Shown one piece after another: positions 17,903 through 26,400 of a stretch of DNA of 64,000 nt; position 1 is the first letter of the stretch, and every line of letters starts with the position of its first letter. The DNA comes from Lachnospiraceae bacterium (GTDB lineage: Bacteria; Bacillota; Clostridia; Lachnospirales; Lachnospiraceae), in NCBI GenBank assembly GCA_022510625.1, contig JAFLTD010000004.1:1-64000 (forward strand). The letters run 5' to 3'. The notes under the pieces are model-generated. The model did no database searches, had not been told where the DNA came from, and saw only the letters and a program-made list of their open reading frames with translations. The translations under genes were made by a program, and so were the position numbers.

Positions 17903-19498
17903 ATGGAGCAATATATAGTGACGGCTTCAGAGATGAAGCGCTGTGACAACAATACAATAGAAAAGTATCTCATACCGTCCCTTCTTCTCATGGAGCGGGC
18001 GGCACTTGTAACAGTGGAGGAAATTGAGCGGGTGCGTGGTCTGTGTCCGAGCAGGGTTCTCGTCGCAGCGGGATGTGGGAACAACGGTGGTGACGGTTTG
18101 GCAATCGGGCGGCTTTTGATGCTGAAAGGATATGAGGTCACCTGTGTATTGCTTGGCGATGAGAAAAAATGTACTGAGGAAACGGCAAGACAGATTAATA
18201 TTCTTGGTGCGTACGGGATGCAGATTTTTAGCACAATTCAAGATCGTGAATATGATATAGTGATAGATGCGATATTGGGAATCGGTATAACAAGACCGGT
18301 AGAAGGTGTCTGCCGGGATGCCATCGAATGGATTAATGGGTGCGGCGCCTATGTGTGCAGTGTGGATATTCCGTCGGGTATTCGGACGGATACCGGCGAA
18401 GTCATGGGGTGTGCCGTGCATGCCGATATGACGGTAACCTACGGATTCCGCAAGATGGGGCATGTGCTGTATCCGGGTGCCGGTCATGTGGGTATACTTG
18501 TCTGTCGCCGAATGGGGATAGATGAGCACAGCTTCCTTGGGGCAGAGCCATATTGGTTTACACATATCGGATCGGACAGCAAAGTTCTTCCGGTGCGGAG
18601 ACCGGACGGAAACAAAGGGTCTTTCGGTAAAGCTCTGATGATTGTAGGTAGTGATAAAATAGCGGGTGCCGCAATGATGGCGGCGAAAAGTGCTTTTCGC
18701 ATGGGAACGGGCATGATTAAAATAGTAACGGCCGAAGAGAACAGAGAGGCGTTATTGCAGTTTGTTCCTGAGGCGATGCTGCTCACTTATCATGGGGATG
18801 CCATATCCGAGGATAGTATGTTAGACGAGGCGGATGCGGTATTTATGCAAGAACTGAAAGAGGCGGAGGCGTGGGCGGACTGCATCCTGATCGGTCCGGG
18901 TATCGGTATGGGAAAGAGAGCTTATAATCTGCTTCGGTTCAGCATATCGGAGAGCAAACTGCCGCTTGTGGTGGATGCGGATGCACTGAACCTTATGGCA
19001 CAACACATAGAGATGCAGGAGGCTGTAGCGGATTGTGGCAGACAGGGCAGAACGATTATTCTCACACCTCATTTGGGTGAGTTTGCGAAATTGTATGGGA
19101 GCAGCGTTGCAGAGGTGAGAGATCATATAACAGAATATCCGATAGATCTGAGCAACAGACTGCATTGCGTTGTTGTTTGTAAGGATGCACGTACCGTGGT
19201 AGTATGGCATGGCGAAGAACGGGGATATATCAATACAACTGGGAACGCCGGTATGGCGACGGCAGGCTCGGGAGATGTGCTGGCAGGTATGATAGCGGCG
19301 CTTGTCGCACAGAAGATGACGGGAACGGATGCTGCGGTGTCAGGTGTATATCTCCACGGTATCGCGGGTGACCTTGCGGCTGAGCGGGAGACAGAGATCT
19401 CCATGACAGCAACAGACATCATAGACCGGATCAGGGATGTAATTCAGATGCAGCAGGAAGCGGTACAACGCAATGAAACGGAGAAGAGATCATGCTAG
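17903..19498 (+). CDS. nnr: bifunctional NAD(P)HX epimerase / ADP-dependent NAD(P)HX dehydratase
   Basis: Repairs hydrated NADH and NADPH. The N-terminal epimerase domain (about 1-215; YjeF_N) has GCGNNGGDGLAIGRLL and DAILGIG. The C-terminal ribokinase-like dehydratase (about 225-525) has NKGSFGKALMIVGS, PHLGEFAKL and the catalytic GNAGMATAGSGDVLAGMI. The 531-residue length is normal for the fused enzyme. AGGAGGGTGA sits 4-5 bases before the ATG. The stop overlaps the start of alr by 7 bases, indicating translational coupling; nnr-alr linkage is common in Bacillota. Confidence 0.95.
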   Translation: MEQYIVTASEMKRCDNNTIEKYLIPSLLLMERAALVTVEEIERVRGLCPSRVLVAAGCGNNGGDGLAIGRLLMLKGYEVTCVLLGDEKKCTEETARQINILGAYGMQIFSTIQDREYDIVIDAILGIGITRPVEGVCRDAIEWINGCGAYVCSVDIPSGIRTDTGEVMGCAVHADMTVTYGFRKMGHVLYPGAGHVGILVCRRMGIDEHSFLGAEPYWFTHIGSDSKVLPVRRPDGNKGSFGKALMIVGSDKIAGAAMMAAKSAFRMGTGMIKIVTAEENREALLQFVPEAMLLTYHGDAISEDSMLDEADAVFMQELKEAEAWADCILIGPGIGMGKRAYNLLRFSISESKLPLVVDADALNLMAQHIEMQEAVADCGRQGRTIILTPHLGEFAKLYGSSVAEVRDHITEYPIDLSNRLHCVVVCKDARTVVVWHGEERGYINTTGNAGMATAGSGDVLAGMIAALVAQKMTGTDAAVSGVYLHGIAGDLAAERETEISMTATDIIDRIRDVIQMQQEAVQRNETEKRSC

Positions 19499-20673
19499 AG
19501 AATTACCAAAGAGTTTGTGCTTTCATAGATTTAGATGCCGTCTGCCATAATTTAGAGCAAATGCACGGAAATATGTCCGAGAATACGAAGATAATCGGTG
19601 TGATTAAGACGGACGGATACGGTCATGGTGCGGTGCAGATCGGGCGTGAGATGGAGAAGATGGATTTTGTGTTCGGCTATGCAGTCGCCACTGCGGAGGA
19701 GGCAATAATTTTACGTCGTGCAGGATTGTGTAAACCGATACTGATTCTTGGATATAGTTTTCCATACGCATACGAAGACCTGATACGATATGATATACGT
19801 TTGGCAGTGTTTCGGGAAGATACCATCAGAGAACTGTCGGAATGCGCACATAGAATCGGCAAACCTATCAAGGTGCATGTGAAGGTCGATACAGGGATGA
19901 CAAGAGTTGGAATTAAGCCGGATGACAGCGGCATCGCGTTTACAGATAAAGTGCTGCATGCGGAGGGTGTTGAGCTTGAGGGAATGTTTACGCATTTTGC
20001 CAGAGCGGATGAAACAGATAAAACCATGGTAAGAGCACAGCTCAAACTGTTTCGGGATTTCGTGTCACGTGCGGAGAAACAATTGGACTGTCATATTCCC
20101 ATCAAACATTGTTCCAACAGCGCAGGCATCGTGGAATTGCCCGAGGCGAACATGGATGTTGTGCGTGCGGGTATTACATTGTACGGATTGTGGCCGTCTG
20201 AGCAGGTATCGCGTAATATAGTGGAATTGAAGCCGGCTTTATCCCTTAAAAGTCATATTGTATATATCAAGGAAGTGAATGAAGGAGTGGCGATAAGTTA
20301 CGGCGGCACCTATGTTACACCGAAGAAAATGAAAGTGGCAACAATCCCTGTTGGTTACGGTGACGGTTATCCGAGAGGACTGTCAAACAAAGGATATGTG
20401 TTGATCCGCGGCAGGAAAGTGCCGATTCTCGGCAGAGTGTGCATGGACCAGTTTATGGTCAGTGTAGATGAGGTACCGGAGGCGACCGAGGGAGATGAGG
20501 TGACACTGATCGGTACGGACGGTGAACGACAGATTACAATGGAGGAACTGGGGGAAATTTCGGGCAGATTTAACTATGAGCTCGCATGTGATCTCGGGAA
20601 AAGAGTTCCCAGAGTTTATATAAAGAACGGTCAGATTACGGAGACTAAAGATTATTTCGATGACTATCGTTAG
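19492..20673 (+). CDS. alr: alanine racemase
   Basis: PLP enzyme converting L- to D-alanine for peptidoglycan. The 393-residue protein has the PLP lysine Lys39 in VIKTDGYGHG, the barrel strand KVHVKVDTGMTRVGI, and the second-domain segment ISYGGTYV holding the catalytic tyrosine. GRVCMDQFMV closes the active site of the partner subunit. The ATG overlaps the end of nnr. In B. subtilis alr is followed by the ndoAI-ndoA antitoxin-toxin pair; here only the toxin gene follows. Confidence 0.96.
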   Translation: MLENYQRVCAFIDLDAVCHNLEQMHGNMSENTKIIGVIKTDGYGHGAVQIGREMEKMDFVFGYAVATAEEAIILRRAGLCKPILILGYSFPYAYEDLIRYDIRLAVFREDTIRELSECAHRIGKPIKVHVKVDTGMTRVGIKPDDSGIAFTDKVLHAEGVELEGMFTHFARADETDKTMVRAQLKLFRDFVSRAEKQLDCHIPIKHCSNSAGIVELPEANMDVVRAGITLYGLWPSEQVSRNIVELKPALSLKSHIVYIKEVNEGVAISYGGTYVTPKKMKVATIPVGYGDGYPRGLSNKGYVLIRGRKVPILGRVCMDQFMVSVDEVPEATEGDEVTLIGTDGERQITMEELGEISGRFNYELACDLGKRVPRVYIKNGQITETKDYFDDYR

Positions 20674-20741
20674 AAAATTGAGCTACGCTCAATTGCGGGA
20701 TATTGCTCATGAGTATGCCTAACGGCAAATTCCGCAAACTC
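20668..20741 (-). repeat. dispersed intergenic element, copy 2 (inverted): 33-base motif plus hairpin
   Basis: Read on the - strand, the motif at 20741-20709 matches copy 1 (9696-9728) at 28 of 33 positions. It is followed by a hairpin of ATTGAGC (20677-20683) and GCTCAAT (20687-20693) and then TTTTCTAAC. The hairpin end includes the alr stop codon. The tail TTTTCTAAC closely resembles TTTTCTTAAC in copy 1, so the homology extends past the hairpin. Confidence 0.6.
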
Positions 20742-20824
20742 GGTTAGAATAAATTATCATGTATACCCTTAGAGAAAACGGCAATACTATTGATGCAAAT
20801 ATTCGTATAAGGAAGTGTGTGATA

Positions 20825-21166
20825 ATGAGAAGAGGAGATATCTATTATGCAGACTTAAGACCGGTGATCGGTTCCGAACAGGGAGGTATCAGACCGGTCC
20901 TGATTATACAGAATGATGTCGGAAACAAACACAGCCCGACTGTTATCTGTGCTGCAATCACCTCTAAGATGAATAAGGCAAAACTGCCCACGCATATCGA
21001 ATTAAATGCCAGTAAGTATGATATGGTGAAAGATTCCGTCATCCTTCTGGAACAGCTCAGAACAATAGATAAAAAGCGTCTGAAAGACAGAATATGTCAT
21101 CTTGATCAGGATATCATGCAGGTGGTTAATAATGGATTGATGGTCAGCCTCGAGTTAAATACATAA
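20825..21166 (+). CDS. mazF: MazF/NdoA-type endoribonuclease toxin without adjacent antitoxin
   Basis: Sequence-specific mRNA interferase of the PemK/MazF family, 113 residues. The start [11 protein letters not shown], the conserved [11 protein letters not shown] strand, [10 protein letters not shown] and the C-terminal LRTIDKKRL segment are all typical of Bacillus NdoA. The ATG at 20825 follows AAGGAAG by about 8 bases; an in-frame ATG at 20759 would add residues foreign to the family. The 150 bases between alr and this start hold no MazE-like reading frame, so the usual antitoxin gene is missing here. A 9-base-pair hairpin spans the stop. Confidence 0.93.
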   Translation: MRRGDIYYADLRPVIGSEQGGIRPVLIIQNDVGNKHSPTVICAAITSKMNKAKLPTHIELNASKYDMVKDSVILLEQLRTIDKKRLKDRICHLDQDIMQVVNNGLMVSLELNT

Positions 21167-21178
21167 GGCTGACCGAAA
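21142..21178 (+). terminator. hairpin across the mazF stop, possible terminator
   Basis: GGTCAGCCT (21142-21150) and AGGCTGACC (21166-21174) pair perfectly around a 15-base loop that includes the stop codon. The trailing GAAATTT is a weak T run, so termination is uncertain. Confidence 0.45.
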
Positions 21179-21179
21179 T

Positions 21180-21208
21180 TTGACACTCATTACATTCCTT
21201 GCTATATT
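21180..21208 (+). promoter_or_regulatory. vegetative promoter of the CorC/HlyC-like gene
   Basis: TTGACA (21180-21185) and TATATT (21203-21208) are separated by 17 bases, near consensus. Confidence 0.7.
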
Positions 21209-21254
21209 TATAGAAATAGAGAATATATATTGGTGAAGGAAGGAATCTGATAAA

Positions 21255-22625
21255 ATGGATGACGGTGTCGCGGGCAGTATCATATGGTTTGTCATATTAC
21301 TGCTCATGGAAATGTTGTTTAATGGTTTTGACTCTGCATTACGGCACATGAGAGGTGCGGAGATGGAGGGTGCGGAAGGAGAGGAATCGGGCCGAAGCGG
21401 CGCTAAACAAATAAAACTTGTTTACCTGACTGAGAATCAGGCACAGTACAACAGTGCGATACAACTTGGCGTAGTAACTGTCAATCTTTTGCTCGGTGCA
21501 TTGTGCTTATATCGGCTGAATACTTATTCAGGATACATAGTCTATCGTGCAGCGATTTACAATATTGCCGAACCGGCCGGTTGGCAAGTCAGTCTGTTTG
21601 CCATTATCACGGCAATACTGGTCACGCTGTTTTTATTATACATAATTGTGACTTTCGGTATATCGATACCGAGGAAGGCCGCATCGCGCAATCCGGAGAG
21701 ATGGATATATTGGTCTATCACACCGGTCTATTATTATGTGTGTATCGTTGTGCCGCTGGCGACATTGATCTCCGCTACGGCGAACGGCATATTAAGATTG
21801 TTCGGAATACATGTCTCGGGAGATAAATCCGACGTGACGGAGGAGGAGATTCTGTCCATGGTCAGTGTAGGGCATGAGCAGGGTATCCTTGAGGCAAACG
21901 AAGCGGAGATGATCAATAATATATTTGAGTATGGCGATAAGGAAGCCAAGGACATCATGATCAACCGCAATAACATGATCGGAATCGAATGTACCATGAC
22001 GCTGCAGGAGGCTGCGGCATTTATCGTTGATGCGCACAACAGCCGTTTCCCGGTCTATGACGGCACCATAGACCACATTGTGGGGATTCTGCATCTGAAA
22101 GACGTTATGCGCATGCAGATGAATGAAAAGATGAAGAACAAGCCTATCGGCAAAATCAAAGGTTTGCTCAGAGAGCCCAGATTCATCACGGAGAAGCGAA
22201 AGATCGACGATCTGTTTCGGGTGATGCAGACAGAGAAGATTCAGATGGTCATTGTGATCGATGAATACGGTCAGACCGCAGGGCTTGTAGCGCTGGAGGA
22301 CATTCTGGAGGAGATTGTCGGCAATATAGAGGATGAGTACGATGAGGAGGCAACCTACATCAGTAAGAGCGGGGCGGACGGCTATGTGATTCAGGGCAAG
22401 ATGCCGCTGGATGAGCTGGAGGAACAGCTGCACGTCAGCTTTGAGGAAGAGCCTTTTGACACTGTTAACGGATTTGTGATTTCCAGACTGGAGCACATCC
22501 CGGAGGAGGGAGAAGATTTTGAGTTTGAATACGCGGGATATATATTCCGCATATTGGAAGTCAAGGATCGCATGATTCAGACTATACTTGCACGGGCCAA
22601 ACAGGAAAAGGAAGAATCTGAGTAA
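21255..22625 (+). CDS. CNNM/CorC (HlyC)-family membrane protein with CBS pair
   Basis: Membrane protein of the DUF21-CBS-CorC family, linked to Mg2+ or Co2+ transport and resistance. The N-terminal DUF21 region (about 1-185) has four hydrophobic segments. The CBS pair covers about 205-330, with IMINRNNMIGI, NSRFPVYDG and VIVIDEYGQTAGLVALEDI, and the C-terminal CorC_HlyC domain (about 350-445) follows. The DUF21 part has a longer acidic loop near residue 40 than usual. GAAGGAAGG lies upstream of the ATG. The old name hemolysin C should not be read as evidence of toxicity. Downstream genes are closely spaced and may be co-transcribed. Confidence 0.9.
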   Translation: MDDGVAGSIIWFVILLLMEMLFNGFDSALRHMRGAEMEGAEGEESGRSGAKQIKLVYLTENQAQYNSAIQLGVVTVNLLLGALCLYRLNTYSGYIVYRAAIYNIAEPAGWQVSLFAIITAILVTLFLLYIIVTFGISIPRKAASRNPERWIYWSITPVYYYVCIVVPLATLISATANGILRLFGIHVSGDKSDVTEEEILSMVSVGHEQGILEANEAEMINNIFEYGDKEAKDIMINRNNMIGIECTMTLQEAAAFIVDAHNSRFPVYDGTIDHIVGILHLKDVMRMQMNEKMKNKPIGKIKGLLREPRFITEKRKIDDLFRVMQTEKIQMVIVIDEYGQTAGLVALEDILEEIVGNIEDEYDEEATYISKSGADGYVIQGKMPLDELEEQLHVSFEEEPFDTVNGFVISRLEHIPEEGEDFEFEYAGYIFRILEVKDRMIQTILARAKQEKEESE

Positions 22626-22662
22626 AGAAGGACATTTATTATAAGATAAAGGAGAAAGAGAG

Positions 22663-23391
22663 ATGTCAGGACATTCAAAGTTTGCAAACATCAAACACAA
22701 GAAGGAAAAGAACGATGCTGCCAAGGGTAAGATCTTTACGATTATCGGGCGCGAAATAGCGGTTGCGGTTAAAGACGGCGGACCCGATCCGTCCAACAAT
22801 TTTAAACTGGCGCAGGTCATTGCCAAAGCAAAGGCCAACAATATGCCCAACGACACAATAGAGAGAGGCATCAAGAAGGCGGCCGGAGAGGGCGGTAATG
22901 TCAACTATAAGTATGTGACCTACGAAGGGTACGGACCGAACGGTATTGCAGTCATTGTAGATGCGCTGACCGATAACCCCAACAGAACGGCGGCAAATGT
23001 CAGAAGTGCTTTCACAAAAGGGCAGGGCAATGTGGGTACGCCCGGTTGCGTCTCATTTATGTTCGATAAAAAGGGACTGATTATTATCGACAAGGAAGAA
23101 TGTGATATGGAGGCGGACGACCTTATGATGCTGGCACTAGATGCGGGTGCGGAAGATTTCTCCGAGGAGGAGGACAGCTATGAGGTTTATACAGACCCCG
23201 ACCAGTGGAGCGAAGTGGATGCCGCCTTAAAGGAAGCCGGAATCATCGCCGTTTCATCTGAAGTGACGATGATACCGCAGAACTGGGTGGAACTGACGGA
23301 TGAGACTGCAATCAAGAATATGCAGAAAACGCTTGATCTTCTGGAAGAAGACGATGACGTGCAGGCGGTATATCATAATTGGGATGAGTGA
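22663..23391 (+). CDS. yebC: YebC/PmpR (TACO1) family protein
   Basis: A 242-residue member of the YebC family, studied as a transcriptional regulator and, more recently, as a ribosome-associated factor for polyproline stretches. The start MSGHSKFANIKHKKEKNDA is diagnostic, as are GREIAVAVKDGGPDP and NMPNDTIERGIKKAAGE. The C-terminus LEEDDDVQAVYHNWDE is also typical. AAGGAGAAAGAG precedes the ATG. The stop nearly touches the start of the next gene, indicating coupling. Confidence 0.95.
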   Translation: MSGHSKFANIKHKKEKNDAAKGKIFTIIGREIAVAVKDGGPDPSNNFKLAQVIAKAKANNMPNDTIERGIKKAAGEGGNVNYKYVTYEGYGPNGIAVIVDALTDNPNRTAANVRSAFTKGQGNVGTPGCVSFMFDKKGLIIIDKEECDMEADDLMMLALDAGAEDFSEEEDSYEVYTDPDQWSEVDAALKEAGIIAVSSEVTMIPQNWVELTDETAIKNMQKTLDLLEEDDDVQAVYHNWDE

Positions 23392-23393
23392 TT

Positions 23394-24677
23394 ATGGAAA
23401 GAAAATATAGGAAAGAAACAATATGTATTCAGTCGGGATGGCAGCCGAAGAACGGAGAGCCACGTGTATTGCCGATTTATCAGAGTACCACATTTAAGTA
23501 TGAGTCCTCTGAGTTTATGGGGAGACTTTTTGATTTGGAGGAGAGCGGCTATTTCTACAGCAGGCTGCAAAATCCCACCAATGACTGTGTGGCGGCCAAA
23601 ATATGTGAGCTGGAAGGCGGCGTGGCGGCTATGCTGACTTCTTCGGGACAGGCGGCCACCCATTATGCGATCCTGAATATATGCGAGGCGGGAGATCACA
23701 TAGTACTTTCATCTACGGTATATGGTGGAACGTTTAATCTTATAACCTGTACCATGAAAAAGATGGGAATCGAATGTACAATTGTTGATCCCGATGCCTC
23801 TTTAGAAGAACTGGCCGGGGCTTTCAGACCCAATACAAAATGTGTCTTTGCGGAGACGATTGCAAATCCCGCGCTTGTTGTGCTGGATATCGAGAAGTTC
23901 GCAAAAGCCGCCCATGACCATCAGGTGCCTCTTATCGTGGATAACACCTTTGCAACACCGATCAACTGCAATCCCTTCACGTGGGGAGCGGACATTGTGA
24001 TCCATTCCACGACAAAGTATATGGACGGACATGCCGTATCGCTTGGAGGCTGTATTGTGGATTCCGGCAATTTTGACTGGAGCGCTTCTCCCGACAAATT
24101 CCCGGGACTTTGTACGCCGGATGAGTCATATCACGGTATTATCTATACCGAGAAATTCGGCAAAGCCGCCTACATTACCAAAGCTACAAGTCAGCTAATG
24201 AGGGATTTGGGATCAATGCAGGCGCCTCAGAATGCTTTTTTGCTGAATATAGGTCTGGAGACTCTGCCCCTGCGTGTAGAGCGGCATTGTTATAATGCGC
24301 AGAAGACGGCAGAATATCTGGAACAGCATGACAAGGTTGCGTGGGTCAATTACCCCGGACTTAAGAGCAATAAATACTATGATCTGGCACAGAAATACAT
24401 GCCTAACGGAACTTGCGGTGTTATCTCGTTCGGCCTAAAAGGGGGCAGGGAGGCGTCAGCTAAAATGATGGATTATCTTGAGCTTGCTGCCATTGTGACA
24501 CATGTTGCGGATGCGAGAACGAGCGTACTTCATCCCGCCAGCCATACACACAGACAGATGAACGAAGAACAGTTGAAAGAGGCGGGAGTTGCACCTGAAA
24601 TGATCAGGCTTTCCGTCGGTATCGAACATATAGATGACATTATTGCGGATTTGGAGCAGGCACTGTCCAAAATCTGA
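23394..24677 (+). CDS. metY: O-acetylhomoserine sulfhydrylase (Cys/Met-metabolism PLP enzyme)
   Basis: PLP enzyme of 427 residues expected to make homocysteine from O-acetylhomoserine and sulfide. TICIQSGW near the N-terminus, YSRLQNPTNDCVAAKICELEGG, the PLP lysine Lys208 in HSTTKYMDGH, and the C-terminal RLSVGIEHIDDIIADLEQAL are typical of the MetY branch. Related gamma-lyases cannot be wholly excluded by motif alone. The ATG at 23394 follows GGGATGAG by about 6 bases; a GTG overlapping the yebC stop is less likely. No S-box or T-box leader is visible, as the gene directly follows yebC. Confidence 0.9.
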   Translation: MERKYRKETICIQSGWQPKNGEPRVLPIYQSTTFKYESSEFMGRLFDLEESGYFYSRLQNPTNDCVAAKICELEGGVAAMLTSSGQAATHYAILNICEAGDHIVLSSTVYGGTFNLITCTMKKMGIECTIVDPDASLEELAGAFRPNTKCVFAETIANPALVVLDIEKFAKAAHDHQVPLIVDNTFATPINCNPFTWGADIVIHSTTKYMDGHAVSLGGCIVDSGNFDWSASPDKFPGLCTPDESYHGIIYTEKFGKAAYITKATSQLMRDLGSMQAPQNAFLLNIGLETLPLRVERHCYNAQKTAEYLEQHDKVAWVNYPGLKSNKYYDLAQKYMPNGTCGVISFGLKGGREASAKMMDYLELAAIVTHVADARTSVLHPASHTHRQMNEEQLKEAGVAPEMIRLSVGIEHIDDIIADLEQALSKI

Positions 24678-24695
24678 TCAAAAGGACAACGGATT

Positions 24696-26264
24696 ATGAT
24701 TTATCGTAGAACGTGGTTTAGCTGGGTAATATGGTTTTTGTTTACCGCACTTTGCATTATATTGCTGTCGGTTGACGGTGTGGTTTGGATGCAACATTTT
24801 ACAGGTCTTAAAGGGACTTTGCTGTTGATATCCGGATTGTCGGTCATTCCGGCATCGGTTTGTATGTACTGGATCATCAGAGGAATTGCTGTTCGTATCA
24901 GGAAGAAATATGTATGGAAAGAGCGCACGGTGCGAATTGCGGTCAGTGTATTATTTGTATTTATTTTGGTGTTGGGACTGGGGTTAAGAGCCGGTCGTCT
25001 GTATGATTTTATGCATATATGGAATATGAAAGACCACATACGCCCTGTACGTGCTATCGTAAGCGGGCAAAGCATGGAGTATTATGATATGGCTATGGTG
25101 ACGGAGCAGAGTGACATTTCACCGACGGACTATGGTCTAAACGATCTGTATGTAGTGTTGCTTTCCGCAGTATTGTCTTTTCTGGGGAATAAAGTCACCT
25201 CGGCAGTTTATTTGCAGATTTTCCTTCAGATTACAGGCTTGGTGCTTGCGTATGCGGTGACACGTAAATTGGCAAGGAGGTTACCGGCGTGTATCGCTTT
25301 TTTATATCTGGCATGTTCTCTATGCTGTCTTGATATGCTTACTGTTTTTGGTCCGGAGTGGCTCTATTTTGTGCTTTATATGTTCGTGATGTTTGCCGGG
25401 GTCAGTTTTGTGAAAAGTTACTGTGCCGATGACATCAGCAGACCGTTGACAATCTGCGGCGCAGTGGCAATGGGGGTATTGATTGGTGTACTTGCCTATT
25501 TTGACCTGACGGGTTTTTCCCTGCTTGCGGTGATGATTATTGCCGCAGTGGGCAAAAAGATTGAGTTTGAAGCGGCCGTTTACTATAATTATTCAAAAGG
25601 CATGAATGCAGCGGTCATTATAAGTTCCTGTATCTCCTGTGTGGCAGTATGGCACGGAGCCATGTATGCGGCAGCTTATGTGAAGGGTACCCGGTTCATT
25701 GCCGATGTTACGGATAGGTTATGGATGTCTTTAAAGTACAGCGATCCGTTCACGAATATTCAACCGTATTTTAAGGATGTTTATATAATTGGTCTGTTGA
25801 TTGTTCCTGCGTCATTTCTGGTCTTTGAGTTTTTTAGAAGCGGGAAAGAGCAGAATTACATGCCGTGGATTATACTTTGCCTTGTTGTGGCTCCAACGCC
25901 TTTGGCGATGTCGGGGGAACACGGATTTGTTGTTTTGTCTTTATATATATGGACTGTGCTTGCAGGACTTGGGTTGCAGAACTGTCTCTTCGGTGGGAGG
26001 ACCAAAGTGATGCAGGCAGTGATCAAGGAGATCAACACGGCGGCAGAGAGGGCGGAACAGTCCGCAGGCGCAGTGCAGATTACAGGGGTACGAGAGTCCG
26101 GTGTAATGGATGTGCAAACGCCGCAACCCCGTTTCATAGAAAATCCGCTGCCGCTTCCCAAGAAGCATGTTGCAAAAGAGATGGATTATCAGTATGACGT
26201 GGCAGAGGAAGATATGAAATACGATCTATTTGTCCCGGATAATGATGATTTTGATATACAGTAG
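24696..26264 (+). CDS. polytopic membrane protein of unknown function with conserved-looking cytoplasmic tail
   Basis: A 522-residue integral membrane protein with about eleven hydrophobic segments between residues 8 and 435, resembling multi-spanning GT-C-like glycosyltransferases in layout, although I see no decisive catalytic motif. An extracytoplasmic loop after the third or fourth segment (about 105-150) is rich in acidic and aromatic residues. The last 80 residues are soluble and end in an acidic, Tyr/Asp-rich tail (479-522) that begins with ENPLPLPKKHVAKEMDY. AAAGGAC precedes the ATG by about 8 bases, and the gene starts 18 bases after metY. A terminator follows. Confidence 0.75.
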   Translation: MIYRRTWFSWVIWFLFTALCIILLSVDGVVWMQHFTGLKGTLLLISGLSVIPASVCMYWIIRGIAVRIRKKYVWKERTVRIAVSVLFVFILVLGLGLRAGRLYDFMHIWNMKDHIRPVRAIVSGQSMEYYDMAMVTEQSDISPTDYGLNDLYVVLLSAVLSFLGNKVTSAVYLQIFLQITGLVLAYAVTRKLARRLPACIAFLYLACSLCCLDMLTVFGPEWLYFVLYMFVMFAGVSFVKSYCADDISRPLTICGAVAMGVLIGVLAYFDLTGFSLLAVMIIAAVGKKIEFEAAVYYNYSKGMNAAVIISSCISCVAVWHGAMYAAAYVKGTRFIADVTDRLWMSLKYSDPFTNIQPYFKDVYIIGLLIVPASFLVFEFFRSGKEQNYMPWIILCLVVAPTPLAMSGEHGFVVLSLYIWTVLAGLGLQNCLFGGRTKVMQAVIKEINTAAERAEQSAGAVQITGVRESGVMDVQTPQPRFIENPLPLPKKHVAKEMDYQYDVAEEDMKYDLFVPDNDDFDIQ

Positions 26265-26320
26265 TGTATATTTGTCCGGTGTTTGTCATGTATAAATATT
26301 AAAGGATAACGCAAACTAAC

Positions 26321-26355
26321 AGAGAATCACAAAATGTGGTTCTCTTTCCTTTTTA
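26321..26355 (+). terminator. Rho-independent terminator after the polytopic membrane protein
   Basis: AGAGAATCAC and GTGGTTCTCT pair with one bulge around a short A/T loop, followed by TTCCTTTTT. Confidence 0.8.
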
Positions 26356-26358
26356 TAT

Positions 26359-26374
26359 GAATGTTTAAACATTC
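26359..26374. promoter_or_regulatory. perfect 16-base palindrome upstream of the tepA-ftsK-fhs-folD run
   Basis: GAATGTTTAAACATTC is fully self-complementary without a spacer, lies between the preceding terminator and the tepA start, and looks like a dimeric repressor operator. No regulator gene is adjacent, so the binder is unknown. Confidence 0.5.
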
Positions 26375-26400
26375 TGTCAAATGTAAGTCGGAGGTTTTCA

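Noticed and set aside
21792..22904. Long open frame (370 codons) on the - strand
   Set aside because: It spans the ends of the CorC-like gene and yebC in antisense and looks like low-complexity shadow sequence.
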